DNA of 32,183 nt from an uncultured Roseburia sp. (lineage in GTDB: Bacteria > Bacillota > Clostridia > Lachnospirales > Lachnospiraceae). Positions within the stretch are counted from its first letter, which is position 1. Each line of letters begins with the position of its first letter. The translations under genes were made by a program, and so were the position numbers. The DNA lies in assembly GCA_900542495.1 (NCBI GenBank), contig UQNW01000027.1, positions 1 to 32,183 on the forward strand, written 5' to 3'. Shown here piece by piece: positions 7,506-13,503 of this stretch. The notes below the pieces were generated by a model. It did not search any database and was not told the DNA's origin. It saw only the letters and a program-made list of their open reading frames with translations.

Positions 7506-8573
7506 TTATCTGCCAACTGTTTCATTGTATATCACATATATCTCATTTCCATTTTTCGTGCACAATGTTTCTCCCCTGCGGAACATCCACTCAAAAGAGT
7601 CCTGCTCTGCTTTCAGAAGTTCGGTTTCTTCACCGCTTAAAAGATCATACGCCGTAATGTGATCTGATTTATTAAAAATCAGATAGTTTCCCAGCAACCC
7701 ATAATTAAAGAAGCGGTCTGTTTTTATTTGTTCCACACTATGGTCTTCTTTGCGAATCACATTTACCTCATTCCGATAATTGTAAGGATCAGACAGATAG
7801 GTCATGTAATCGTCATTCATCTGAAGTTCTGACACGTCAGAAACTGTTTCATGGTCAGAATAATTTCCATCTTCATCGATAGTCACAATCTCATACCCAT
7901 CGTCTGTTTTGGATGCAGTGGCATAGGTATCATTCCATTTACTCAGATGCTCATACGGAGAGTTTACATACACATTTTCCTGAACTGTTTTCAATTCACC
8001 CTGCGCATATTCACAAATAGAGACCGTTCCATCGTCCTCAGCATAAAAGTAAATGTTTTCTCCATCTGTTTCCGGGGTTATCATTGTGCAGGATTCTGAA
8101 ATGTCCTTTGAAGTAAAAAGTATTTCAACATCTTCACTTTCGTCTGGAGAAATAGCAACTACACGAAACCATTCATCCTCTGTTCCCGCTGAATCAAGCC
8201 AATATAGTTTCTCATTGCAGATTCCCATATCGTTCACGTCTACCTGATATCCTGCATGATATTTGTACAACAGTTTTTCTGTTGCAGACTGTGTATCAAA
8301 AGACCGGATTTCTGTTTCCATGGAATCATCAAATTTTATATCCGGATTGGCACCATAATCTCCCACTGGCATATTAATGGAGTAATAAACCATGTCACCA
8401 TCCACAAAATAGCTTCCTACCGAGCAATCCGGTTCTAAAGGAAGTTGTATTTTGTTTATCTCCAACCTCGCCTGGTTTTCTTCCGTATTTTCTACAGGCA
8501 ATTCTGTCTTACTGGAAGAACATCCTGTCAACAGTAAACAAACGAACAAAAAATACATACTTATCTTTTTCAT
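7506..8573 (-). CDS. Putative lipoprotein under agr-type promoter
   Basis: The product has 355 residues. It begins MKKISMYFLFVCLLLTGCSSSK, a lipoprotein signal peptide with lipobox LLTGC (Cys18), so it should be anchored on the outer face of the membrane. The rest is rich in Asp, Glu and Tyr with repeated short beta-like blocks (for example GENIYFYAEDDGTVSICEY, GNYLIFNKSDHITAYDL), suggesting a beta-propeller like DUF5050-type proteins; I do not recognise a specific family. The ribosome-binding site AAAGGAGGG is 9 nt from the ATG. Its promoter at 8598-8626 carries the same tandem repeat as the agrB promoter, so it is probably controlled by the LytTR regulator at 14787-15524. Confidence 0.75.
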   Translation of the reverse strand: MKKISMYFLFVCLLLTGCSSSKTELPVENTEENQARLEINKIQLPLEPDCSVGSYFVDGDMVYYSINMPVGDYGANPDIKFDDSMETEIRSFDTQSATEKLLYKYHAGYQVDVNDMGICNEKLYWLDSAGTEDEWFRVVAISPDESEDVEILFTSKDISESCTMITPETDGENIYFYAEDDGTVSICEYAQGELKTVQENVYVNSPYEHLSKWNDTYATASKTDDGYEIVTIDEDGNYSDHETVSDVSELQMNDDYMTYLSDPYNYRNEVNVIRKEDHSVEQIKTDRFFNYGLLGNYLIFNKSDHITAYDLLSGEETELLKAEQDSFEWMFRRGETLCTKNGNEIYVIYNETVGR

Positions 8574-8597
8574 ATCTGACAGCCCTCCTTTATTACT

Positions 8598-8665
8598 AAA
8601 TTAATTTCTCTTTTTCATCTTGTCAATATTTTCTGGCACACTTTGTCTGGTTTTGGCATACTTTA
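8598..8665 (-). promoter_or_regulatory. LytTR-type tandem repeat and promoter, site 1 (lipoprotein gene)
   Basis: On the minus strand, TAAAGTATGCC (8655-8665) and CAAAGTGTGCC (8635-8645) form a direct repeat with a 20-bp period. They are followed after 8 bp by -35 TTGACA (8621-8626) and, 17 bp on, -10 TAATTT (8598-8603). The unit roughly fits the AgrA/LytTR half-site pattern (wwmGTTnrk) and the two-turn spacing of such sites. The same arrangement recurs at 10394-10460, 12817-12883 and 13437-13503. Confidence 0.75.
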
Positions 8666-8731
8666 TATGCACATATAAAAATAGATGTGTTACTATAAAA
8701 AATATAAAAAAATAGAAAGAAGAGAACTATT

Positions 8732-9196
8732 GTGAAAAAATTTATTTATGCCATTACTCCATTTTGTATTTATTCTTTTTTTGTTTTACTTTTTTATTAT
8801 GTTGCGGATTATCTAGCTCCAACGCGTAATATGGAATTAGCTCGTTACTTGTTTGCATTGTTTTATCTTTTTCATGCTCTGATAGGTGTATTTGTTTTAG
8901 GGTTTATTTTCGGAAAAATCACACAAAAAAGATTTGCCTCAAAAAAACTCATTCATTCTTTATGGCTGGCTGTATTCACCTTTGTTGTTATATTTATAAT
9001 CGGAGGATTGGACGGTATATTCTCTCAAATGCAATTTCGCTCTCACCAAACGACTATAGATGATTTTATTTTTGGTATTTCCCACCCTGATACACATTAC
9101 TTTGCTATCGGGACGTTCTGCTCATTTTTTCTTGGTGAACTGCATGAATATTTCATTTTGAAGAAAAAACAAAAAGAAGAGGACGGGATTAAATAA
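8732..9196 (+). CDS. Hypothetical four-helix membrane protein
   Basis: The product is 154 residues with a GTG start and only a weak purine-rich site upstream. Four hydrophobic segments are evident (about residues 7-27, 38-64, 76-95 and 122-140), ending in a charged tail LKKKQKEEDGIK. No family is recognised. It is the only plus-strand gene in the agr region and is divergent from the lipoprotein gene, sharing the intergenic tandem repeat at 8635-8665. A weak TATAAA lies at 8694-8699, so joint control is possible but unproven. Small multi-helix proteins near peptide-signalling loci are sometimes immunity or transport factors; that is only a suggestion. Confidence 0.6.
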   Translation: MKKFIYAITPFCIYSFFVLLFYYVADYLAPTRNMELARYLFALFYLFHALIGVFVLGFIFGKITQKRFASKKLIHSLWLAVFTFVVIFIIGGLDGIFSQMQFRSHQTTIDDFIFGISHPDTHYFAIGTFCSFFLGELHEYFILKKKQKEEDGIK

Positions 9197-9211
9197 AATT
9201 TGATTCCGTCC
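9181..9211. terminator. Bidirectional terminator between convergent genes
   Basis: GGACGGGAT (9181-9189) pairs with ATTCCGTCC (9203-9211), one G-T pair, 13-nt loop. It is followed on the plus strand by TTCTCTTCTC and on the minus strand by TCTTCTTTTTGTTTTTT. It sits between the convergent ends of the 154-residue gene and the 144-residue gene, overlapping the end of the former. Confidence 0.65.
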
Positions 9212-9247
9212 TTCTCTTCTCATATCATTTAATCATTTTTCAAAACA

Positions 9248-9682
9248 TTAAGATGTATACTCCTCTATTGAAATTTGTGTTTCAATTTTATCTTCAAAAG
9301 CATGTGCCACAATCTCTATAAACTCTTCATTAAATTTACCAAATGCTAAGCCAAATAGCCACGACAACATTGTTATTTCTTGTTTAGCAAACCGAAATGC
9401 TACCGCATAAATAGAATCCTCATCAAATTCTTTTAACAATTGCTGTTTAAAAATATGATATCTTCGTTTATAATGTTTTGACACATTATAATAATCTTCG
9501 AAGGCAGCATAAAGCTTGGTATCTGCCCGATTATATAGCCTTGAAATATTATAGGCATCAACATCCTGTAACAAATCAACCTGACTAAATCCGCCATCTT
9601 TTATTGACATTTCTTTGCCATCTTTACCATACAAATGGTAATTCTGTAACCCATTAGCAGGTGCGCCTATGATTGTTTGCAA
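9248..9682 (-). CDS. Hypothetical protein downstream of agrD
   Basis: The product is 144 residues from a TTG start at 9682 that overlaps the end of agrD by 16 bp, so it is probably translationally coupled as the third gene of agrB-agrD-orf. It is soluble and mixed charged, with no signal peptide or membrane helix. The first part (LQNYHLYGKDGKEMSIKDGG) is rich in Gly and Asp. The second part (about 55-144) looks alpha-helical, with FEDYYNVSKHYKRRYHIFKQQLLKEF. I do not recognise a family. The start is uncertain; an internal ATG (M25) is possible. It could be the surviving C-terminal part of a larger protein. Confidence 0.55.
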   Translation of the reverse strand: MQTIIGAPANGLQNYHLYGKDGKEMSIKDGGFSQVDLLQDVDAYNISRLYNRADTKLYAAFEDYYNVSKHYKRRYHIFKQQLLKEFDEDSIYAVAFRFAKQEITMLSWLFGLAFGKFNEEFIEIVAHAFEDKIETQISIEEYTS

Positions 9683-9804
9683 CTATTTCTCTTTTTTAAT
9701 TTTTCTGGTACTTCCGGTTGATATTCATACCATGCAGAAGCTTCATCAACACTTTTTTCTGCCATTCGATATACAATATCAGCCATCATTTTTGTAACTT
9801 TCAA
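9667..9804 (-). CDS. agrD: AgrD-like cyclic (thio)lactone autoinducer prepeptide
   Basis: This 45-codon gene is read on the minus strand from a TTG at 9804, one base after the agrB stop, with AAGGTGAT as the ribosome-binding site. The product begins with a short amphipathic helix (LKVTKMMADIVYRMAEKS), continues with the putative signal core VDEASAWYEYQ, and has the acidic proline-rich recognition tail PEVPEKLKK (30-38), matching the position and pattern of DEVPKEL in staphylococcal AgrD. AgrB would cleave after the core and form a ring. Unusually there is no Cys before the cleavage region; the only nucleophile in the core is Ser23, so a lactone rather than a thiolactone is predicted. A late Cys (42) lies in the tail. 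Confidence 0.8.
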   Translation of the reverse strand: MKVTKMMADIVYRMAEKSVDEASAWYEYQPEVPEKLKKRNSCKQS

Positions 9805-9805
9805 T

Positions 9806-10372
9806 TTAATCACCTTTTTTCCTCCTTCCAATTATCATTAGTAGCGCTACTTGTATTAAAGTTCCCAAAACGGCAAATGATACCACTGGAAACTTAATTT
9901 TGAATATATAAATAATCACTCCGAATAGTAATGTATATACTATCGCCTTTAATCTGTTTTTTCTATGCATTGATTCTGATAGTATTTTATTTTTATGTTG
10001 AACCGGTGCATAAAGAATAATAATCGTTAAACACACAAAATATATTTCAACCATATATTTATTTATCACCTTGTAAAAATGAGCTATTCCAATAAGAAAT
10101 ACTATATAAGTAATAAATGTAGCTATATGACATCCCCTCTTTGTTTTTGCATGGTATCCACCACAAAACCGCCTTAACCAACAAAACGAAAACAAAAAAA
10201 TGCAAGTTTCTATGCCTTTTCCAATCATAACTCCAAACAATAAAAGAAAAACTGTTAGCATTACATTTTCAATCAATATTTCCAAACCATATTCATAGAT
10301 CTCTTGATCTGTTTCATCAATAACTTTACTTTCAATAAAAAAACGGACTATTCTAGTAGTAATCTTTCTCAT
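9806..10372 (-). CDS. agrB: AgrB-family accessory regulator, prepeptide-processing protease
   Basis: AgrB is an integral-membrane cysteine protease that cuts the AgrD prepeptide and cyclises it. The 188-residue product has the usual length and several hydrophobic helices. The catalytic region RRFCGGYHAKTKRGC carries His74 and Cys81, the same seven-residue spacing as the staphylococcal His77/Cys84. The ATG at 10372 has an AGAGG site. agrD starts one base after the stop. The promoter at 10394-10422 is preceded by the tandem repeat, implying autoinduction. A truncated second copy lies at 12604-12795. Confidence 0.92.
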   Translation of the reverse strand: MRKITTRIVRFFIESKVIDETDQEIYEYGLEILIENVMLTVFLLLFGVMIGKGIETCIFLFSFCWLRRFCGGYHAKTKRGCHIATFITYIVFLIGIAHFYKVINKYMVEIYFVCLTIIILYAPVQHKNKILSESMHRKNRLKAIVYTLLFGVIIYIFKIKFPVVSFAVLGTLIQVALLMIIGRRKKGD

Positions 10373-10393
10373 CTAACCTCTTTCCTTACTACT

Positions 10394-10460
10394 AAAATAG
10401 TCACATTTTGTTTATTTCTCAATATACCTAGCATACTTTGCCTGTTTTTGGCACACTTTA
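10394..10460 (-). promoter_or_regulatory. LytTR-type tandem repeat and promoter, site 2 (agrB-agrD)
   Basis: Units TAAAGTGTGCC (10450-10460) and CAAAGTATGCT (10430-10440) on the minus strand have a 20-bp period. Seven bp later come -35 TTGAGA (10417-10422), a 17-bp spacer and -10 TATTTT (10394-10399). The -35 is imperfect, as expected for an activator-dependent promoter. It drives agrB-agrD and the following gene. Confidence 0.78.
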
Positions 10461-10562
10461 TACACACGCACAAATATTTACCATTATAATTTTTCATAAA
10501 CACTTTTGCACAGATAACTATCAAGTTTCAAACGAAACATAAATAAGAATTGCTTCAATACA

Positions 10563-10893
10563 TCAGCTAATTCCTAAAATAATGCGGTGGTTCATAATAT
10601 AGTAACCAACCAAAAACGGCATAGGCTGAAACACTACATACAAGGTAAATCCGTATGACCAATATATTAATGCAATTAAAAATACAATTGTAAATATTTT
10701 TATCAATGCTTTATATTTCCTATTATTTATTTGCAGCAGTTTCACGCCATGTTCCTTTAAATAAGGATTTGCAAGCCTTAACAGTACGTAACATAAAATT
10801 CCCCACCATAATGGTGCCAACAAAAATAATTTTACCGAAAATAATTTCACAGAACCACTCAGTCCTACTATGCTCGATATCCAGGTGTCATCC
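10563..10893 (-). pseudogene. Truncated copy of agr-linked membrane protein
   Basis: This is copy A of the gene intact at 12943-13410. Its 5' end is lost at the junction with the methyltransferase remnant: homology starts at DDTWISSIVGLSG, and the reading frame upstream of that is antisense to the remnant. At the 3' end the Trp codon TGG of the intact copy is TGA here, removing the last 14 residues (after NHRIILGIS). One in-frame codon is inserted (VKLLQINN against VKLQINN). It is almost certainly non-functional. Confidence 0.82.
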
Positions 10894-10995
10894 AATGGAC
10901 TTGTGCTTCCTTGTGGGGCAAGTGGACGATTTGAACGGCAAACCCATCCCATTCTCCCAACAACAACGTTCCCAACTTATGTTCAAATTGCGTAA
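10885..10995 (+). pseudogene. Detached 3' end of a methyltransferase gene
   Basis: Reading plus, 10885-10935 encodes VSSNGLVLPCGASGRFE, exactly the end of the methyltransferase at 6185-7042 (6986-7036). There are six nucleotide differences, all at synonymous third positions. It then continues RQTHPILPTTTFPTYVQIA and stops at 10995. It has no start or body. The strong hairpin terminator right after it would suit the original gene. It marks a recombination or integration boundary of the agr module. Confidence 0.8.
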
Positions 10996-11003
10996 AATAA
11001 CAC

Positions 11004-11059
11004 AACCCACATGGAATTTCAAACAGAATATGTTCTGATTCCATGCGGGTTATTTTTAT
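11004..11059. terminator. Strong bidirectional terminator
   Basis: AACCCACATGGAAT (11004-11017) pairs with ATTCCATGCGGGTT (11038-11051) over 14 bp with one G-T pair; the loop itself contains CAGAATATGTTCTG. T-rich tails follow on both strands (TATTTTTATA on plus, GTGTTATTTT on minus). It ends the minus-strand membrane gene at 11064 and, on plus, the methyltransferase remnant. Confidence 0.8.
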
Positions 11060-11063
11060 AAAT

Positions 11064-11549
11064 TTATTTCGCAATTCCCATGTCCAGCAGTACCGCTGAT
11101 GCTGCCCACCAGAGATGAAGAATGTACTGGTTCGCGCCACCCTGTTTACCGAACATGAATACCCAGGCATCCATGCTCATAAAGGCTGGTTTGCCCAGAA
11201 TGAATACGGTTGGTATCGTTATGTATGCAAGTGGAAGAAATACTACTAAGAATGCTGCCATGCAAATGATTCTTGCAGTTTTATTTCTAAGAAACATTCC
11301 TCCTTCATGCTTTCCACGGATCAGCTGCATGATGACCAGCACTGCTGTAAAAAGAATCAAATCCATGGCAATCCATTGTCTGAAAGCAAACACTCTTGCT
11401 ATTTGCGACAACGACAACAATGAAAATGGGAATACCGCTTCCTCCTGCATAGGCATTGTAGCATTCTGTGGAATCATCAGATACAGGATTGCTGCTGCCA
11501 GCAGGAAAATAATTCTTTTGGTTAATGGTTTGCTTGTGTTTGTTGCCAT
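11064..11549 (-). CDS. Hypothetical integral membrane protein
   Basis: The product is 161 residues from the ATG at 11549, chosen because AAAGGGGGA lies just upstream; a longer frame to 11600 lacks a site and overlaps the upstream gene. It begins MATNTSKPLTKRIIFLLAAAILYLMIP and has about four hydrophobic segments. An extracellular or loop part contains LGKPAFMSMDAWVFMFGKQGGANQY. No family is recognised. It lies 20 bp downstream of the broken secreted-protein gene, probably one transcript, and could have been its partner or immunity protein. That link is positional only. Confidence 0.6.
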   Translation of the reverse strand: MATNTSKPLTKRIIFLLAAAILYLMIPQNATMPMQEEAVFPFSLLSLSQIARVFAFRQWIAMDLILFTAVLVIMQLIRGKHEGGMFLRNKTARIICMAAFLVVFLPLAYITIPTVFILGKPAFMSMDAWVFMFGKQGGANQYILHLWWAASAVLLDMGIAK

Positions 11550-11569
11550 AGAAAATCCCCCTTTAAAGT

Positions 11570-12283
11570 TTATTTTGCCAGGGTGTGCGTAAATGCACAA
11601 CCAACTGTGCCATCTTTATAAATCAAATTAAAACTATATTGTACAAGTCCTCTATACTGATCTGAATAGCTGCCGCACATTACAGGTACCCACGATGATG
11701 GTGTATTCACACCTGTTGTTCCCCATGGGACACTCTGGGAATCAACTACCTGATTGTATTTTCCGCTATTTTTTCCAATACCAACGCACACAATTCTGGC
11801 ATTCGGTGTTCCGATACCATATAAATATCCGCTAGAGGAAGATGATTCCGGATTTCTGTTTTTCGTAATTGCAACATTGTTAATCAAAACATACTCATCA
11901 TTTGAAGACATTGTGTATCGGATAATACTTGTTGCTGTCAGATATTTTCTCGGATCTAAGTAAGTATCTGTCGCTGTCCCTCTTGCTCTCGCACCGCTTA
12001 CATATTCTTCATTATATACTTTTCCTTCTTCAGTTACTGGAATATAGTAAGTTGCACTCTCTATTGTATCTTCATATTATACACCACTTCGTGCTGTTTT
12101 GCCAGCAATTTCAGACTCGATCACAACCGGAACTGTAATCAATTCGTCTCCGATATAAATATCTGCAAATTCAACCTGTTCGCTTGGAACTTGATTACTT
12201 GAATCCTGTGCAAACGCAGTATTTGGAATTACAGTTGCGAACATTAATAACGCTAAACCCATTTTAATTTTGTTTTCATACAT
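11570..12283 (-). pseudogene. Secreted protein gene interrupted by an in-frame stop
   Basis: From the ATG at 12283 (ribosome-binding site GAAGGAG) a 238-codon frame runs to the stop at 11570, broken once by TAA at 12077-12079 (codon 69). The first part has a signal peptide (KIKMGLALLMFATVIPNTAFAQ, cleavage likely after AFA). After the stop the frame continues YEDTIESATYYIPVTEEG and then about 150 residues rich in Ser, Gly, Tyr and Thr (NPESSSSSGYLYGIG, VPWGTTGVNTPSSWVPVMCGSYSD). No family is recognised. The reading frame is otherwise intact, so the mutation looks recent. A sequencing error or readthrough cannot be excluded. Confidence 0.75.
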
Positions 12284-12603
12284 ATTCTCCTTCTCAATTA
12301 AGTATGTTTACTAATAGCACTATCTCATCAACCAGTTATAAAACATTGATAAACCTGAATTATATATATTTTTGAAAACAGTAAATTCCTGTGAAATGTC
12401 TGGTTCAACTGGATTTTCATATGTAGTAAAAAACGTAGGACCTGTTGCTGTTCCTCTTATTGAAACCATATACATTTATCAATACCAATTCCCGCCTGCG
12501 TTGTCTCTACAAGCTGTTCACTGACCGGTATTTCTATCCTCCACGACACCTACATTGTAAGTTTTATTAAGCCATACCTGTACCTCCAACACCATTTCAT
12601 CCA
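12284..12603 (-). other. Degenerate gene fragments
   Basis: No intact gene is present. On the minus strand, 12515-12602 reads MDEMVLEVQVWLNKTYNVG, resembling the start of a peptidoglycan-binding or lysozyme-associated domain, then shifts frame. Further on, EIPVSEQLVETTQAG and, in another frame, RGTATGPTFFTTYENPVEP resemble IPVTEEG and ARGTATDTYLDP of the broken secreted gene downstream, suggesting a decayed paralogue. The region joins directly to the truncated agrB at about 12603. Confidence 0.45.
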
Positions 12604-12795
12604 TTAAAACGCGAACAAAAAAATGCCTGTTTCTACGCCTCTCCCAATCGCAACTCCAAATAGCAAAAGAAAGACTGTTAACATTACATTTTCACTCAAT
12701 ATTTCCAAACCATGTTCATAAATCTCTCGATCTGTTTCATCGATAACTTTACTTTCAATAAAAAAATGGACTATTCTAGTAGTAATCTTTCTCAT
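12604..12795 (-). pseudogene. Truncated agrB (copy B)
   Basis: This reading frame gives 63 residues that closely match the first 63 of the intact AgrB (MRKITTRIVHFFIESKVIDE and onward) and then runs into unrelated sequence with an immediate stop. The catalytic His and Cys lie beyond the truncation, so no protease can be made. It retains a complete promoter with tandem repeat at 12817-12883, which may now drive the secreted-protein genes downstream. Confidence 0.88.
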
Positions 12796-12816
12796 CGAAC
12801 CTCTTTCCTTACTACT

Positions 12817-12883
12817 AAAATAGCCACATTTTATTTATTTCACAATATATCTGGCGTACTTTGCCCATTTTAGGCATACTTTA
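12817..12883 (-). promoter_or_regulatory. LytTR-type tandem repeat and promoter, site 3
   Basis: Units TAAAGTATGCC (12873-12883) and CAAAGTACGCC (12853-12863) have a 20-bp period. After 7 bp come -35 TTGTGA (12840-12845), 17 bp, and -10 TATTTT (12817-12822), all on the minus strand. It is upstream of the truncated agrB. Confidence 0.75.
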
Positions 12884-12942
12884 TACGCACGCACATATAT
12901 TTACCATTATAATTTCCATAAACAATTTTATACAGATAACTG

Positions 12943-13410
12943 TCAAGTTTCAAACGAAACATAAATAAGAATTGCTTCCATACACCAGCTAATTCCTAAA
13001 ATAATACGGTGGTTCATAATATAGTAACCAACCAAAAACGGCATAGGCGGAAACACTACATACAAGGTAAATCCGCATGACCAATATATTAATGCAATTA
13101 AAAATGCAATTGTAAATATTTTTATCAATGCTTTATATATCCTATTATTTATTTGCAGTTTTACGCCATGTTCCTTTAAATAAGGATTTGCAAGCCTTAA
13201 CAATATGTAACATAAAATTCCCCACCATAATGGTGCCAGCAAAAATAATTTTACCGAAAATAATTTCACAGAACCACTCAGTCCTACTATGCTCGATATC
13301 CAGGTATCATCCATGCATGTTTCCCTATTAGGTGCCAATAAGCAGTAAATGCTTACTATAAAAAATAAAATTATTTCCAGATGTACTTTTTTGCCCTTTT
13401 TCGAATTCAT
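12943..13410 (-). CDS. Agr-linked integral membrane protein, unknown function
   Basis: The product is 155 residues with about four hydrophobic segments (roughly 11-27, 50-72, 88-108 and 114-135), a basic N terminus MNSKKGKK and a cytoplasmic-looking loop KEHGVKLQINNRIYKAL. The ATG at 13410 follows GAGGAGATGAGGG. It lies between agrC and the truncated agrB and has its own tandem-repeat promoter (13437-13465). The duplicated agr cassette carried a second copy, now dead. The constant position between the kinase and agrB and the shared operator suggest a functional part of this agr variant, for example signal export, immunity or response tuning. No family is recognised. Confidence 0.7.
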   Translation of the reverse strand: MNSKKGKKVHLEIILFFIVSIYCLLAPNRETCMDDTWISSIVGLSGSVKLFSVKLFLLAPLWWGILCYILLRLANPYLKEHGVKLQINNRIYKALIKIFTIAFLIALIYWSCGFTLYVVFPPMPFLVGYYIMNHRIILGISWCMEAILIYVSFET

Positions 13411-13436
13411 TATGCCCTCATCTCCTCTTTACTACT

Positions 13437-13503
13437 AAAATAGCCGCATTTTATTTATTTCTCAATATATCTGGCGTACTTTGCCCATTTTAGGCATACT
13501 TTA
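13437..13503 (-). promoter_or_regulatory. LytTR-type tandem repeat and promoter, site 4
   Basis: Units TAAAGTATGCC (13493-13503) and CAAAGTACGCC (13473-13483) on the minus strand, 20-bp period, 7 bp to -35 TTGAGA (13460-13465), 17 bp to -10 TATTTT (13437-13442). The first three bases of the distal unit are the stop codon of the sensor kinase gene. It drives the 155-residue membrane protein gene. Confidence 0.78.

Larger units (their letters stand above)
10186..10893. repeat. Segmental duplication, copy A
   Basis: This stretch is nearly identical, with scattered substitutions and small indels, to 12603-13312. It covers the 5' third of agrB, its promoter and tandem repeat, and most of the agr-linked membrane protein gene. 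Offset is 2423 bp at the agrB start. Homology ends abruptly at TCATCCA (10888-10894), where the methyltransferase remnant begins. Copy A keeps a complete agrB; its membrane-protein gene is dead. Confidence 0.9.
12603..13312. repeat. Segmental duplication, copy B
   Basis: This is the partner of 10186-10893. It keeps a complete membrane-protein gene and the same promoter with tandem repeat, but the agrB part stops at 12603, before the catalytic region. Homology to copy A ends on the right at the shared TCATCCA (13307-13313). Confidence 0.9.

Noticed and set aside
8655..8699. LytTR-driven promoter on the plus strand for the 154-residue gene
   Set aside because: A TATAAA exists, but spacing and box quality are not matched at the other sites, whereas the minus-strand arrangement is the same at all four.
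10485..10490. TATAAT on the plus strand after operator site 2 as a promoter (also at 12908)
   Set aside because: No plus-strand gene follows; it is kept in both copies simply because the segment is duplicated.
10894..10952. N-terminal extension MGWVCRSNRPLAPQGS of the truncated membrane protein as a real gene start
   Set aside because: It is the antisense reading of the methyltransferase remnant, with no ribosome-binding site; the homologous part begins at DDTWISS.
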